Part shown: piece by piece, positions 10,821 through 18,651 of the stretch
Layout: every line of letters starts with the position of its first letter
Numbering within the stretch: position 1 is the first letter of the stretch
Origin: UBA10347 sp905182135
Lineage (GTDB): Bacteria > Actinomycetota > Acidimicrobiia > Acidimicrobiales > UBA10347
DNA: 64,000 nucleotides
Direction of reading: 5' to 3'
Assembly (NCBI GenBank): GCA_963925805.1
Contig: CAWUSE010000011.1
Location: forward strand, 1-64,000
Notes under the pieces: generated by a model
Told to the model about the DNA's origin: nothing
The model's input: the letters and a program-made list of their open reading frames with translations, nothing else
Database searches by the model: none
Program-made: the position numbers and the translations under genes

Positions 10821-11513
10821 ATGCAACCCACACCAATTGCCGCGGAAAAACAGATCCAGAAAGATGGCAAACTGCTCACCTTTCTGATGAAGGCAATCGC
10901 TGTCGCTCGTATCCAAGATCAGATCGAGGTTGACCCAGATCGACCCACCATTATCGCCGGCAACCACCAAAGCCTGCTCGACATCTTCATGTCGGTAGCT
11001 TTCTGCTACCAGGCCAATGTGTCGTGCCGACTCCTCGTGCAAGCTCGCTATTTCGACGGCAAGTTGACGGGCCGATGGTTACGGCGAATCGGGTGCATTC
11101 CGATCAGCAAAGACAACAAGGAAGAAGCTTTCGCCGAAGTTCGCGCCGCTCTTGAACGTCGAGAGCTCGTCGGCATCATGCCCGAGGGCCGTCTGACCAA
11201 GCCCGAAGAACGTGATCCACAGGTGGGCCCATTCCGCGCTGGCGTCGCAGAGCTCGCCCGCGAGACCGGCGCCGTCGTGTGTCCGATCACTTTCCATCGC
11301 ACCGGCCTGGCCTGGCCTCGAGCCAAGTTGCCCAAGATCCGCTTCCGCCATCGGCCTATCGTCACGATGCGTCTCGGTGATCCCGTTGAACTCGACGGCG
11401 CCGACGATCACGCGAATGCGAAGTTGCTCGAGATCGCCATTAGCAAATCGCTCGATGATCTCGATATCGAAGTGGCGGCCATGGGACAACCACCGAAACG
11501 TCGCATCAACTAG
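10821..11513 (+). CDS. 1-acyl-sn-glycerol-3-phosphate acyltransferase (PlsC family)
   Basis: PlsC-type lysophospholipid acyltransferase of 230 residues, making phosphatidic acid or a related phospholipid at the membrane. Motif I is NHQSLLD (the HX4D catalytic pair, here in H-QSLL-D form), and motif III is GIMPEGRLTKPEER followed by PFRAGVAELA. PITFHRTGLAWP matches the family's last conserved block. No clear transmembrane segment is seen, so it is probably a peripheral membrane enzyme. It is transcribed divergently from nucS. A second PlsC homologue lies at 33.1-33.9 kb. Confidence 0.9.
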   Translation: MQPTPIAAEKQIQKDGKLLTFLMKAIAVARIQDQIEVDPDRPTIIAGNHQSLLDIFMSVAFCYQANVSCRLLVQARYFDGKLTGRWLRRIGCIPISKDNKEEAFAEVRAALERRELVGIMPEGRLTKPEERDPQVGPFRAGVAELARETGAVVCPITFHRTGLAWPRAKLPKIRFRHRPIVTMRLGDPVELDGADDHANAKLLEIAISKSLDDLDIEVAAMGQPPKRRIN

Positions 11514-11648
11514 CGGGGCCCTTCCATCACCACAAACGGTTAGCTAAAAAGCTTCGCACGGGTGCCTTGGATCAACGATTTCGCAGCGTAATCAAGTGAG
11601 AAGTGCAAGGGAATTGGCGGATGCCGCCGGCGACACGCCATCAGGAAT

Positions 11649-11654
11649 TAGCAT
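11649..11654 (+). promoter_or_regulatory. Possible -10 element TAGCAT of VanW-domain gene
   Basis: TANNNT hexamer with a 9 nt gap to GTG 11664. Confidence 0.3.
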
Positions 11655-11663
11655 CTGGGCATC

Positions 11664-13646
11664 GTGGGGCCTACACAATCGACGCAATCGACACACGCTT
11701 CATCAACTTCGAACGAGCAGCGCTCCTATAGCCGTTTGTGGTGGACTCGCCGTCGGCTGATCTTCGTGGTGCTGCCCTTACTGCTTCTGGCTGCAACCTA
11801 TGCGACAGCGACTATCGACATTCGTAATCATGACGGCCGAGTACTGCGCGGCGTGACGCTCGGCGGCGTCGACGTAGGTGGCATGACAGTCGACGAACTC
11901 AACGACGAGTTCGACATCATCAGCTCGTTCATGTCGACCGCACCGGTTTACATCGAGACACCTGATGCCGCCTACCAGATCGACGCGGAACGGCTGGGGC
12001 TGACACTCGACCGTCGGGCAACGCTGGCTACCCTGTTTGAACAAGGGCGTGGGGGTATCAGCGCTCTGCGGCCGTTCAGCTGGCTTAGCGCCTTGTTCGA
12101 CAAGCGCGACGTCGACGCCGTAGTGCGCTTGGATTCGTCGGAAGCCGAGAACGGCTTATTAGCGGTCTCAAAGACCATCAGTGTGGAACCGGGTGACCCC
12201 ACGCTCGTGCTCATTAATGGCAGGCTCGAACTGGAACCCGGTACCCCCGGAAACATCCTGGATGTAGAGCAACTAGTTCGAGACCTGAGTGCCGCTCTAC
12301 CCAACGGACCTGGCCAAGAAATTTTCGTCGATGCGGTTACCACGACCGACTCGATGGTCGACGTCGAAATTCAGGCACTTGTTGATCTAATCAACGGCCA
12401 GACTCGCAGTGACATCGAGTTCATCGTCAACGGCTTGTCGATCCGGGCTCGGCCCGACGAATTCCGTAGTTGGGTTGAACTCGATCTGGATGGCAAGGAT
12501 CCTCGGGCTCGGTTGAACACCGCTGTCATGTACCGCTGGATCAATGCAGCAGCCGGCATTGCGCAGGGCGACATTGATACTCGGGCACTCATTGTGAACG
12601 GCGATCAGATCCGGCTTCCCATTTCGAACGCAGTCATCTGCTGCCGGGCCGAAGTCGGCGACCAGGTGCTCGACGCGGTGCTGTCTGGCACGTCGTCTAT
12701 CGGCTTGGACCTGATCGTCGATGATCTAGGTCCACTGGCTGATCTCGGTATTGCGGAGCTAATTGGTGAGTTCACAACCCAGCATCCACCGGACCAGGAC
12801 CGAGTCATTAATATCCAGCGCATGGCGGACATCGTGCGCGGTGCTGTCATCGCTCCGGGCGGAACGTTCTCACTAAACGACAATGTCGGTGAACGTACAA
12901 CGGGCAGGGGTTTTGTTCCCGCCGGCGTGATCTATAACGGCGTGTTTGCTGAAGATGTCGGGGGCGGCGTCAGCCAGTTCGCCACCACCCTGTTCAACGC
13001 GGCCTTCTTCAGTGGGCTCGACTTCGTGCGGTACCAGTCGCACAGCATCTACATCGACCGTTACCCCTTTGGCCGAGAGGCCACAGTCAGCTGGCCAAGT
13101 GTTGACTTGAAGGTTCGTAATCCCACCGAATTCCCCGTGCTGATCTGGACCGAGTACACGCCCACATCAATTACCGTCAAGCTGTTCGGCACCGCCACCG
13201 GCAGCAGCGAACAAACCGGTCAAACCACCGAACCGCTCAACGAATGCACCAGGGTTCGCACCGAACGTACCCGAACCTATGACGATGGCCGGGTCGAAAT
13301 TGACTCCGTTGGGGCTATCTATCAGCCGGAGGAGGGCCTGGATTGTGACGGTAATCCGACCGAACCCCCACCCGAATGTGAAGATGACGAGGGTCTGGTC
13401 GACAGCGATGACGATGGCTTCGGCGACTTGTGTGTCCCGATCGAAAGTATTTGCCCAAGCGATACGACCGCCATCGACGAAGACGACGATGATCTAATCG
13501 ACTATTGCCGCACCAAAGAGTGCCCGACCGGGACCCAGGCAATCGATTCTGATGGCGACGGTACCTTCGATGAGTGTGTCACCAGCGACGCCGATCCTGA
13601 TGGAAACGCAGATGATCCAGCCACGGCCGCCAGCGACGACAGCTAG
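11664..13646 (+). CDS. VanW-domain cell-envelope protein with thrombospondin type 3-like tail
   Basis: Predicted exported, membrane-anchored protein of 660 residues. A Thr/Ser-rich cytoplasmic leader precedes one hydrophobic segment at about residues 32-50 (LIFVVLPLLLLAATYATA). Next come PG-binding-4-like repeats (GVTLGGVDVGGMTVDEL), then a VanW domain at about 385-500 with APGGTFSLNDNVGERT and VGGGVSQFATTLFNAAF. The C terminus is an acidic, Cys-containing tail whose blocks DSDDDGFGDLC, DEDDDDLIDYC and DSDGDGTFDEC resemble thrombospondin type 3 calcium-binding repeats. The family is linked to cell-wall biology, but its activity is not settled. Start is GTG 11664. Confidence 0.85.
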   Translation: MGPTQSTQSTHASSTSNEQRSYSRLWWTRRRLIFVVLPLLLLAATYATATIDIRNHDGRVLRGVTLGGVDVGGMTVDELNDEFDIISSFMSTAPVYIETPDAAYQIDAERLGLTLDRRATLATLFEQGRGGISALRPFSWLSALFDKRDVDAVVRLDSSEAENGLLAVSKTISVEPGDPTLVLINGRLELEPGTPGNILDVEQLVRDLSAALPNGPGQEIFVDAVTTTDSMVDVEIQALVDLINGQTRSDIEFIVNGLSIRARPDEFRSWVELDLDGKDPRARLNTAVMYRWINAAAGIAQGDIDTRALIVNGDQIRLPISNAVICCRAEVGDQVLDAVLSGTSSIGLDLIVDDLGPLADLGIAELIGEFTTQHPPDQDRVINIQRMADIVRGAVIAPGGTFSLNDNVGERTTGRGFVPAGVIYNGVFAEDVGGGVSQFATTLFNAAFFSGLDFVRYQSHSIYIDRYPFGREATVSWPSVDLKVRNPTEFPVLIWTEYTPTSITVKLFGTATGSSEQTGQTTEPLNECTRVRTERTRTYDDGRVEIDSVGAIYQPEEGLDCDGNPTEPPPECEDDEGLVDSDDDGFGDLCVPIESICPSDTTAIDEDDDDLIDYCRTKECPTGTQAIDSDGDGTFDECVTSDADPDGNADDPATAASDDS

Positions 13647-13657
13647 CGCACGCCTGG

Positions 13658-13663
13658 TAGTTT
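13658..13663 (+). promoter_or_regulatory. -10 element TAGTTT of small membrane protein gene
   Basis: TANNNT hexamer with a 6 nt gap to GTG 13670. Confidence 0.4.
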
Positions 13664-13669
13664 TGCTTC

Positions 13670-13993
13670 GTGCTGTGGATCTACGTCCTCTTGACGACCG
13701 TTGGTGTCGTAGCGATTGTGCCAACAGTTTTACGGGCCATTGATGGCAAGCCGGCTGACACTGTGACCGGAATCGTCGGCTTTGTTGGCCTAGTCAGCGG
13801 GCTCACAGGCTTGTTCTGTCGCCAAGTCGGCGTCGACAGCTTGGCCACCTTCGTGGCAGCTGCTGCGCTGGGTCTAGCAGCGGGCGCGCTCCACCCCGAA
13901 CTGTTGTCGATGCTGAGACGTGACCCAACGACCCCTGCGCCAGCAATGACAGCCAAGAAGAAGAAGACCAAAGTCACGCACGCCGAGGACTAG
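13670..13993 (+). CDS. Small multi-pass membrane protein, unknown function
   Basis: 107 residues with hydrophobic stretches near residues 2-20, 33-50 and 60-78, then a cytosolic-looking lysine-rich tail (MTAKKKKTKVTHAED). No family is recognised. Support for a real gene comes from the TAGTTT hexamer six bases before GTG 13670, the position between the VanW gene (24 bases upstream) and dapD (21 bases downstream), and protein-like codon use. Confidence 0.65.
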   Translation: MLWIYVLLTTVGVVAIVPTVLRAIDGKPADTVTGIVGFVGLVSGLTGLFCRQVGVDSLATFVAAAALGLAAGALHPELLSMLRRDPTTPAPAMTAKKKKTKVTHAED

Positions 13994-14001
13994 TCGCCGT
14001 C

Positions 14002-14007
14002 TACCCT
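14002..14007 (+). promoter_or_regulatory. -10 element TACCCT of dapD
   Basis: TANNNT hexamer with a 7 nt gap to ATG 14015. Confidence 0.5.
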
Positions 14008-14014
14008 TCTTGGC

Positions 14015-15160
14015 ATGCAGAATCTGATGCCTGAGCACGAGCGCCAGCCCCGAAATGTCAGCGACACCGTGGCCGCACTGGAAGCCAAACTCGACGGCTA
14101 TATCGCCCCTCACGCCTATGCCCTAGGTGTCGCAACCGTGGGTCCCTCAGGCGGCGTACTCGATGTCTCCTTCCCTCATGTGAACTGTGACGAATCTTGG
14201 GGAACCGCTGTGGTCCTGGCTGACGCAACTGGTCACCGCCACGGCACCGCTAGCTACCACGTCGACCAGGAAGCCCTAAACGGCGCCATCGAAGATCTGG
14301 CCACTCTCGCAACCGGCGACGGGCCGCACCTCAACCTGGACGCCTGGAAGCTCAGCGGCAAGGTCGCCGCCCAACCTGCGCTCGGCGGGGAACGCGTCAT
14401 TGTGGCGTGCTTAGTCGAAGATCTGTTCCAACCACCGGTCGACACCATCGACGCCTACCTGCGTCTGCACTTGTTATCGCATCGCAAGATGCTTCCCAAC
14501 AGCATGAACCTAAACGGACTGTTTGGCCTTCTCAACACGGTGGTCTGGACCAACCTGGGCCCGTTCGAACCCGAGAACTTCGAGATGACGCGTATGGCAC
14601 TTCGGGCCGACGGCCACAATGTCGAAGTCAAACTCGTCGACAAGTTCCCCCGCATGCTCGACTACGTCGTGCCATCCGGCGTTCGCATCGCCGACTCGAA
14701 CCGAGTGCGCATGGGTGCCTACCTGTCCGAAGGCACCGTGGTAATGCACGAAGGCTTCTGCAACTTCAATGCCGGCACACTCGGGTCGGCCATGGTCGAA
14801 GGCCGCATTAGCCAAGGCGTCGTCGTGGGTGAACACTCCGATATCGGCGGCGGCGCATCAATAATGGGAACGCTCTCGGGCGGCGGCACCGACGTTGTAT
14901 CTGTCGGCAAGAACGGCCTGATCGGCGCCAACGGTGGCATCGGCATCTCGATCGGCGACGACTGCATCGTCGAAGCCGGCTGCTACATCACTGCTGGCAC
15001 GCTCGTCACCATGCCAGATGGCGAAACCGTCAAGGCCAAAAAACTATCCGGCGCCAATGGCCTACTTTTCCGCCGCAACTCCAAGACCGGTGTGATCGAG
15101 GCCATCCCTCGAGAAGGCGCTGGCTGGCAAGGCCTCAACGCCGACCTCCACGACAACTAG
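14015..15160 (+). CDS. dapD: 2,3,4,5-tetrahydropyridine-2,6-dicarboxylate N-succinyltransferase
   Basis: DapD of the succinylase branch of lysine/meso-DAP synthesis. It transfers succinyl from succinyl-CoA to tetrahydrodipicolinate. At 381 residues it is the long actinobacterial type. Recognisable blocks are HLLSHRKMLPNSMNL, NTVVWTNLGPFE, VPSGVRIADSNRVRMGAYL and MHEGFCNFNAGTLG. After these comes the left-handed beta-helix with its hexapeptide periodicity (GEHSDIGGGASIMGTLSGGG, IGANGGIGISIGDDCIVEAG). It supplies DAP for peptidoglycan; the next-but-one enzyme of the pathway, a DapC-like aminotransferase, lies at 31.9-33.1 kb. Confidence 0.95.
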   Translation: MQNLMPEHERQPRNVSDTVAALEAKLDGYIAPHAYALGVATVGPSGGVLDVSFPHVNCDESWGTAVVLADATGHRHGTASYHVDQEALNGAIEDLATLATGDGPHLNLDAWKLSGKVAAQPALGGERVIVACLVEDLFQPPVDTIDAYLRLHLLSHRKMLPNSMNLNGLFGLLNTVVWTNLGPFEPENFEMTRMALRADGHNVEVKLVDKFPRMLDYVVPSGVRIADSNRVRMGAYLSEGTVVMHEGFCNFNAGTLGSAMVEGRISQGVVVGEHSDIGGGASIMGTLSGGGTDVVSVGKNGLIGANGGIGISIGDDCIVEAGCYITAGTLVTMPDGETVKAKKLSGANGLLFRRNSKTGVIEAIPREGAGWQGLNADLHDN

Positions 15161-15275
15161 ACCGCCACTGCGGTCAATCGCAAACGAAGCTCGCATTGAA
15201 CGGTCAGGCAAGCGGCCATTTGGACACCGGCCGTGACGGCCGCCATCGCTGACATCCAAACGACAACCAAACAGG

Positions 15276-15425
15276 TCAGTTGCTGACTTCGTGCCCAGAT
15301 GCAGGCCGAGTGAGTAAATCCAGTACGCCATCGCAGAGTCCTTGCGACTGCGCGCCAGTCAAACCCAGTTCTGCGCCCGCACGAGAGTCGACCGAGCGAA
15401 TGATCACCCCACACTCGGCGCACAC
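15276..15425 (-). CDS. Possible small protein with CxxC motif
   Basis: A 49-codon ORF from GTG 15425 to TGA 15276, 45 bases downstream of the dsbB-like gene on the same strand. It starts MCAECGVIIRSVDS and continues with a hydrophobic/acidic mix (LCDGVLDLLTR). CAEC could be a metal or redox pair. It has good codon character but no family and no clear promoter. It is the only coding candidate in the 310-base gap between dapD and dsbB. Confidence 0.35.
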   Translation of the reverse strand: MCAECGVIIRSVDSRAGAELGLTGAQSQGLCDGVLDLLTRPASGHEVSN

Positions 15426-15470
15426 TTAGTTGAACGGGTCTCGCTTCAATACTTCGGTCTAGACCGTTCG

Positions 15471-16007
15471 CTAGCTATTAACAGACTCTCCGACGCGATT
15501 CAGCATGAGTCGCGCTGAGAGAAGGCCGATGATGGCGATAAAGCCGCACGTGGCCATGAATGGGATTGAGACAAAGCCCCACGTGTCGACCCAGACCGCT
15601 GAACAGGGTGCATCGACATCGCAACTGCCGCTGCCGTCTGGCCACCACCGCAACCGTGTGTGATAGACGCCGTATCCAAGCCCGCCAACGGCCAACGGCA
15701 GTGCGTACCAAGCACCCGTAACGTCTTTACGGAACGTGGCGATGCCTAGTACCGGCACCATCGGGTACATCATGATCCGCTGCCACCAGCACAGCCGACA
15801 CGGGCGGAAGTTAGCGACGCCTGAGTAATACAGGCTTCCGAGCGTGCTCGTCAGCGCCACTACGAGTGCCAGTGGCAAAAGCACATCGGCGACTGGACGA
15901 AGTTTCTCAGCCTTACCGGCCGCAACGATGACAAGGGCCAGCACTCCTACCCCCAGCGCCATAAACGCCAGCAGTGCTAAGAAAACGGAAACCTGATCTG
16001 TGTCCAT
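15471..16007 (-). CDS. DsbB/BdbC-like disulfide bond formation membrane protein
   Basis: 178-residue membrane protein with four to five hydrophobic segments. The first redox pair lies in FRPCRLCWWQRI (CxxC flanked by the Trp/Gln/Arg typical of DsbB/BdbC). The second pair is in the next external loop, SCDVDAPCSAVWVDTWGFVSIPFMA. The family reoxidises the thiol oxidase partner and passes electrons to quinone. An N-terminal extension hydrophobic segment precedes the core. The partner DsbA-like protein is not in this window. Confidence 0.88.
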   Translation of the reverse strand: MDTDQVSVFLALLAFMALGVGVLALVIVAAGKAEKLRPVADVLLPLALVVALTSTLGSLYYSGVANFRPCRLCWWQRIMMYPMVPVLGIATFRKDVTGAWYALPLAVGGLGYGVYHTRLRWWPDGSGSCDVDAPCSAVWVDTWGFVSIPFMATCGFIAIIGLLSARLMLNRVGESVNS

Positions 16008-16072
16008 AACTAGCTGGTCGCCTGGCCAGCCGGCTCAGTTCCTTACGTTCCTGTTACGACTATTCGACTGGT

Positions 16073-16095
16073 GATATGCGAACGGTTCGCATATC
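16073..16095. promoter_or_regulatory. Near-perfect 23-bp palindrome, operator candidate
   Basis: GATATGCGAAC-G-GTTCGCATATC: 11-base perfect arms around a single central base. It sits in the 520-base divergent gap between the dsbB-like gene (start 16007, minus) and the flavin reductase (start 16528, plus), 66 bases upstream of dsbB. This size and symmetry suit a dimeric repressor of the TetR/GntR/MarR kind, but no regulator gene is adjacent. The rest of the gap (16096-16510) holds no ORF I can support; it has two small hairpins near 16440-16490. Confidence 0.5.
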
Positions 16096-16514
16096 TTCCG
16101 TCAAAGTGACGAATCGCTGAAACGAGCAAGGTTCAACACCTAGGTAGTTCCTATTGGTCAGCAACGCGTCGACCCGCCCGACCCTGTCTGCTTGCAGGCT
16201 CGCGCACTCAACATTGTCATTACCGTCCCTTGTCCACGGCGAATGCATCTGGACTCAGGCCCGGACCCAGTCCTTGCGGCTGCATTAGTTCTGACGAATG
16301 CGATTCACGATTCGTGCATGCTCGGCTTACTGCGCATGATGGGGCGGCACATTCGTTTATCGAACACACGACTCGACCATGGACCACGACCTGTCACTTG
16401 ACCGGTCTGTCCAGATAGTGGAAGGTTTCGAGGTTCCAAAAGGACTCTTTCCTTGAAAGGATCGAATTGTGCCGAGAGGCCATTCTCTCCTCTTGGACAT
16501 CGTCCATCTAGCCC

Positions 16515-16520
16515 TAGCCT
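16515..16520 (+). promoter_or_regulatory. -10 element TAGCCT of flavin reductase gene
   Basis: TANNNT hexamer with a 7 nt gap to ATG 16528, identical in sequence and spacing to the murT element. Confidence 0.55.
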
Positions 16521-16527
16521 GGAGTCC

Positions 16528-17958
16528 ATGTCCACCCAATACGACCTGGTTGTTATCGGTGGCGGAACGGCGGGCCTAGTAGCGGCCCACGGCGCTGCCG
16601 GCATGGGAGCGACGGTCGCCATGATCGAACCTAACCATCCCGGAGGTGACTGTCTCTGGTCTGGCTGTGTGCCTAGCAAACGCCTGTTGGCTGCTGGCCA
16701 CGCTGCACACGTGATGCGCACGGCAGGCCGACACGGCATCACAGCCGTCGAGCCAAAGGTCGACTTCACAGCCGTCATGGCCCAGGTCAAAGTCACACAG
16801 GATCGCATCGCTCACCATGACTCCGTCGAGCGGCTTGAGAACGCTGGCGTCGACGTGATTCCGATGATGGGAAAATTCATCGGCGACGGTGAGATCGACA
16901 CCGGCGGTCAGACGATCCGCTACCGCAAGGCAATGATCGCCACCGGCGCCACTCCTGTCGTGCCCGCTATTCCAGGTCTTCGCGAGAGTAACCCGCTCAC
17001 CAGCGACACCGTATGGGGGCTCAAAGAACTTCCCAAACGACTCGTCGTCGTTGGTGGCGGCGCCATCGGCTGCGAACTAGGCCAGGCCTTCAGCCGACTC
17101 GGCAGCGAGGTCACGCTGGTCGAAGCGACACCACGTATTCTTGGCATGCTCGGAGAGAACGTCAGCGAACTCATCGCTACGCGGTTCCAGGACGAAGGAA
17201 TCACCGTCCTGCAGGGCGCCAAAGTCACCAGCGTTGAGGGTTCGGCTTCTGCTGGAAATCTAGTAGTCATCGTCGACAACGAAACTCGAATCGAGGCCGA
17301 CCATGTTCTTGTCGCTGTAGGACGCCGGCCAACTACCGCCAACCTGAATCTTGGCGCCGTCGGTGTAGCGGTGACCGACAGTGGTCATGTCGAAGTCGAT
17401 GACAAGCTCAAGACAACTAACGATCACATCTACGCTGGAGGTGACGTTGTCGGCAAGATGCCGTTTACCCACACCGCTGGCATGCACGGCAGTCTGGTCG
17501 TATCGAATGCTCTGTTTGGGCTGCGGCGAAAGGCTGACCATCTACGTATCCCTTACGCTATTTTCTGTGACCCAGAGGTCGCAAGTGTTGGACGGATCAC
17601 GCCGAAAGGGAACGAAAATTTGACTATCTCGCATTTCGACTACCAGCAACTCGACCGCCAAGTCACCACGGGCGAACCCGTCGGTTTTGTTGATTTGTTC
17701 ACTGATGACAAGGGTCGACTCGTCGGAGCCACCGTGGTCGGCGAGACAGCTGGCGAAACGATCAACGAGATGACCGCCCGCATCTTGGCCGGCGACAAGC
17801 TACGAGCAATTGCCCAGATGGTGCGCCCATACCCGACCTTCGCCGAAGGCCCCGCCAAGGCCGCCATGGAAGTACTCCGTGACCAGTTCTTTACCGAACG
17901 CACCCGCAAGTTCACTCGCCCTGTCCTGCACCTTCTCCGCAAGATCGACAAGCCCTAA
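16528..17958 (+). CDS. Pyridine nucleotide-disulfide oxidoreductase (Lpd/MerA-like)
   Basis: FAD-dependent class I disulfide reductase of 476 residues. The FAD dinucleotide fold is VVIGGGTAGLVAA, the redox Cys pair lies in GGDCLWSGCVPSK, the NAD(P) fold is VVVGGGAIGCELGQAF, and the second FAD block is DHIYAGGDVVG. The dimerisation domain ends in RPYPTFAEGPAKAAME. In lipoamide dehydrogenase this position is HPT with a catalytic His, so the Tyr here argues against a true Lpd and for the broader MerA-like group. The substrate is unknown. The TAGCCT element fixes ATG 16528; an upstream in-frame start at 16453 is rejected. Confidence 0.85.
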   Translation: MSTQYDLVVIGGGTAGLVAAHGAAGMGATVAMIEPNHPGGDCLWSGCVPSKRLLAAGHAAHVMRTAGRHGITAVEPKVDFTAVMAQVKVTQDRIAHHDSVERLENAGVDVIPMMGKFIGDGEIDTGGQTIRYRKAMIATGATPVVPAIPGLRESNPLTSDTVWGLKELPKRLVVVGGGAIGCELGQAFSRLGSEVTLVEATPRILGMLGENVSELIATRFQDEGITVLQGAKVTSVEGSASAGNLVVIVDNETRIEADHVLVAVGRRPTTANLNLGAVGVAVTDSGHVEVDDKLKTTNDHIYAGGDVVGKMPFTHTAGMHGSLVVSNALFGLRRKADHLRIPYAIFCDPEVASVGRITPKGNENLTISHFDYQQLDRQVTTGEPVGFVDLFTDDKGRLVGATVVGETAGETINEMTARILAGDKLRAIAQMVRPYPTFAEGPAKAAMEVLRDQFFTERTRKFTRPVLHLLRKIDKP

Positions 17959-17963
17959 CCCTT

Positions 17964-18051
17964 TGTGTCAGACACAGGTGATGTAACCCTTTGTGTCTGA
18001 CCCCAAGGGTCGCCTGACCCCAAGGGTCGCCAAGGGTCGCAAGGGTTGGGC
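17964..18051. repeat. Intergenic palindromic and direct-repeat cluster
   Basis: The cluster lies between two converging genes. TGTGTC-A-GACACA (17964-17976) is a 13-base palindrome. CCCTTTGTGTCTGACCCCAAGGG (17987-18009) has CCCTT/AAGGG arms and repeats the TGTGTC core. It is followed by AAGGGTCGC copies (about 18004, 18021, 18030 and a degenerate fourth). It could act as a bidirectional terminator, and it looks like a dispersed repeat of the REP type. Confidence 0.5.
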
Positions 18052-18057
18052 ACGGGG

Positions 18058-18651
18058 TTAGCGCAAGAGGCGACTGATGATGACTAGACGTTGGAGCACC
18101 GTGATCGCCACAAGTACCGCCCAGATCCAGAGCAAGACCTCGGCTGCTGCTGGGAACACAAGAATGGCGACGTAGGACGCGATGGTCTCTGTTCCCTCGG
18201 CGATGCCAGTTGGGAACTGCAGGCTTCGACCATCTCCTTCGAGTTGCCGTTTGGTGGCCAGGCTTGAGAACACCAGGAACAATGAACCCGACAGGTAGTA
18301 CGTCAGCAAGACCACCAGACATGCCACTCGTGTCTCTGGTAGAGCAATGCCGATGGCGACCAACACCCCGCCGTAGATCGCGAAGTCAGCGAGGATGTCA
18401 AGTAAGCCACCCAGGTCCGTGGCACCCTGGCGGCGAGCAAGCGGCCCGTCTATGCCGTCGGCCAGTCGGTTCGTGAGCCACAGCGCCAGGCCGAGCCACC
18501 ATTGCCCATTCGCAATCGCAACACACGCTGTCACCCCAATCGTGAAACCAACAGCGGTGACTGTATTTGGAGCTATACCGAGCCGCTCAAGTGGGACCAC
18601 TGCTCTGTCGAGTGGCCCATCGAGACGGGCCCGAAATGCCGCATCAAGCAT
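18058..18651 (-). CDS. CDP-alcohol phosphatidyltransferase-family membrane protein
   Basis: 197-residue integral membrane enzyme with about five to six hydrophobic segments. The family motif is DGPLARRQGATDLGGLLDILAD, that is, DG-x2-AR-x7-G-x3-D-x3-D (one residue shorter in the middle than the usual x8). The family moves a phosphoalcohol from CDP-alcohol to an acceptor alcohol, as in phospholipid head-group synthesis. The acceptor is not identifiable. I chose ATG 18651 because it overlaps the stop of the upstream TVP38-like gene (TGATG) and begins the family's typical N terminus (LDGPLDRAVVPLERLGI). Confidence 0.8.
   Translation of the reverse strand: MLDAAFRARLDGPLDRAVVPLERLGIAPNTVTAVGFTIGVTACVAIANGQWWLGLALWLTNRLADGIDGPLARRQGATDLGGLLDILADFAIYGGVLVAIGIALPETRVACLVVLLTYYLSGSLFLVFSSLATKRQLEGDGRSLQFPTGIAEGTETIASYVAILVFPAAAEVLLWIWAVLVAITVLQRLVIISRLLR

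Noticed and set aside
10713..11042. Upstream extension of nucS to 329 residues
   Set aside because: Antisense to plsC, absent from NucS proteins; TAGGGT places the start at 10712.
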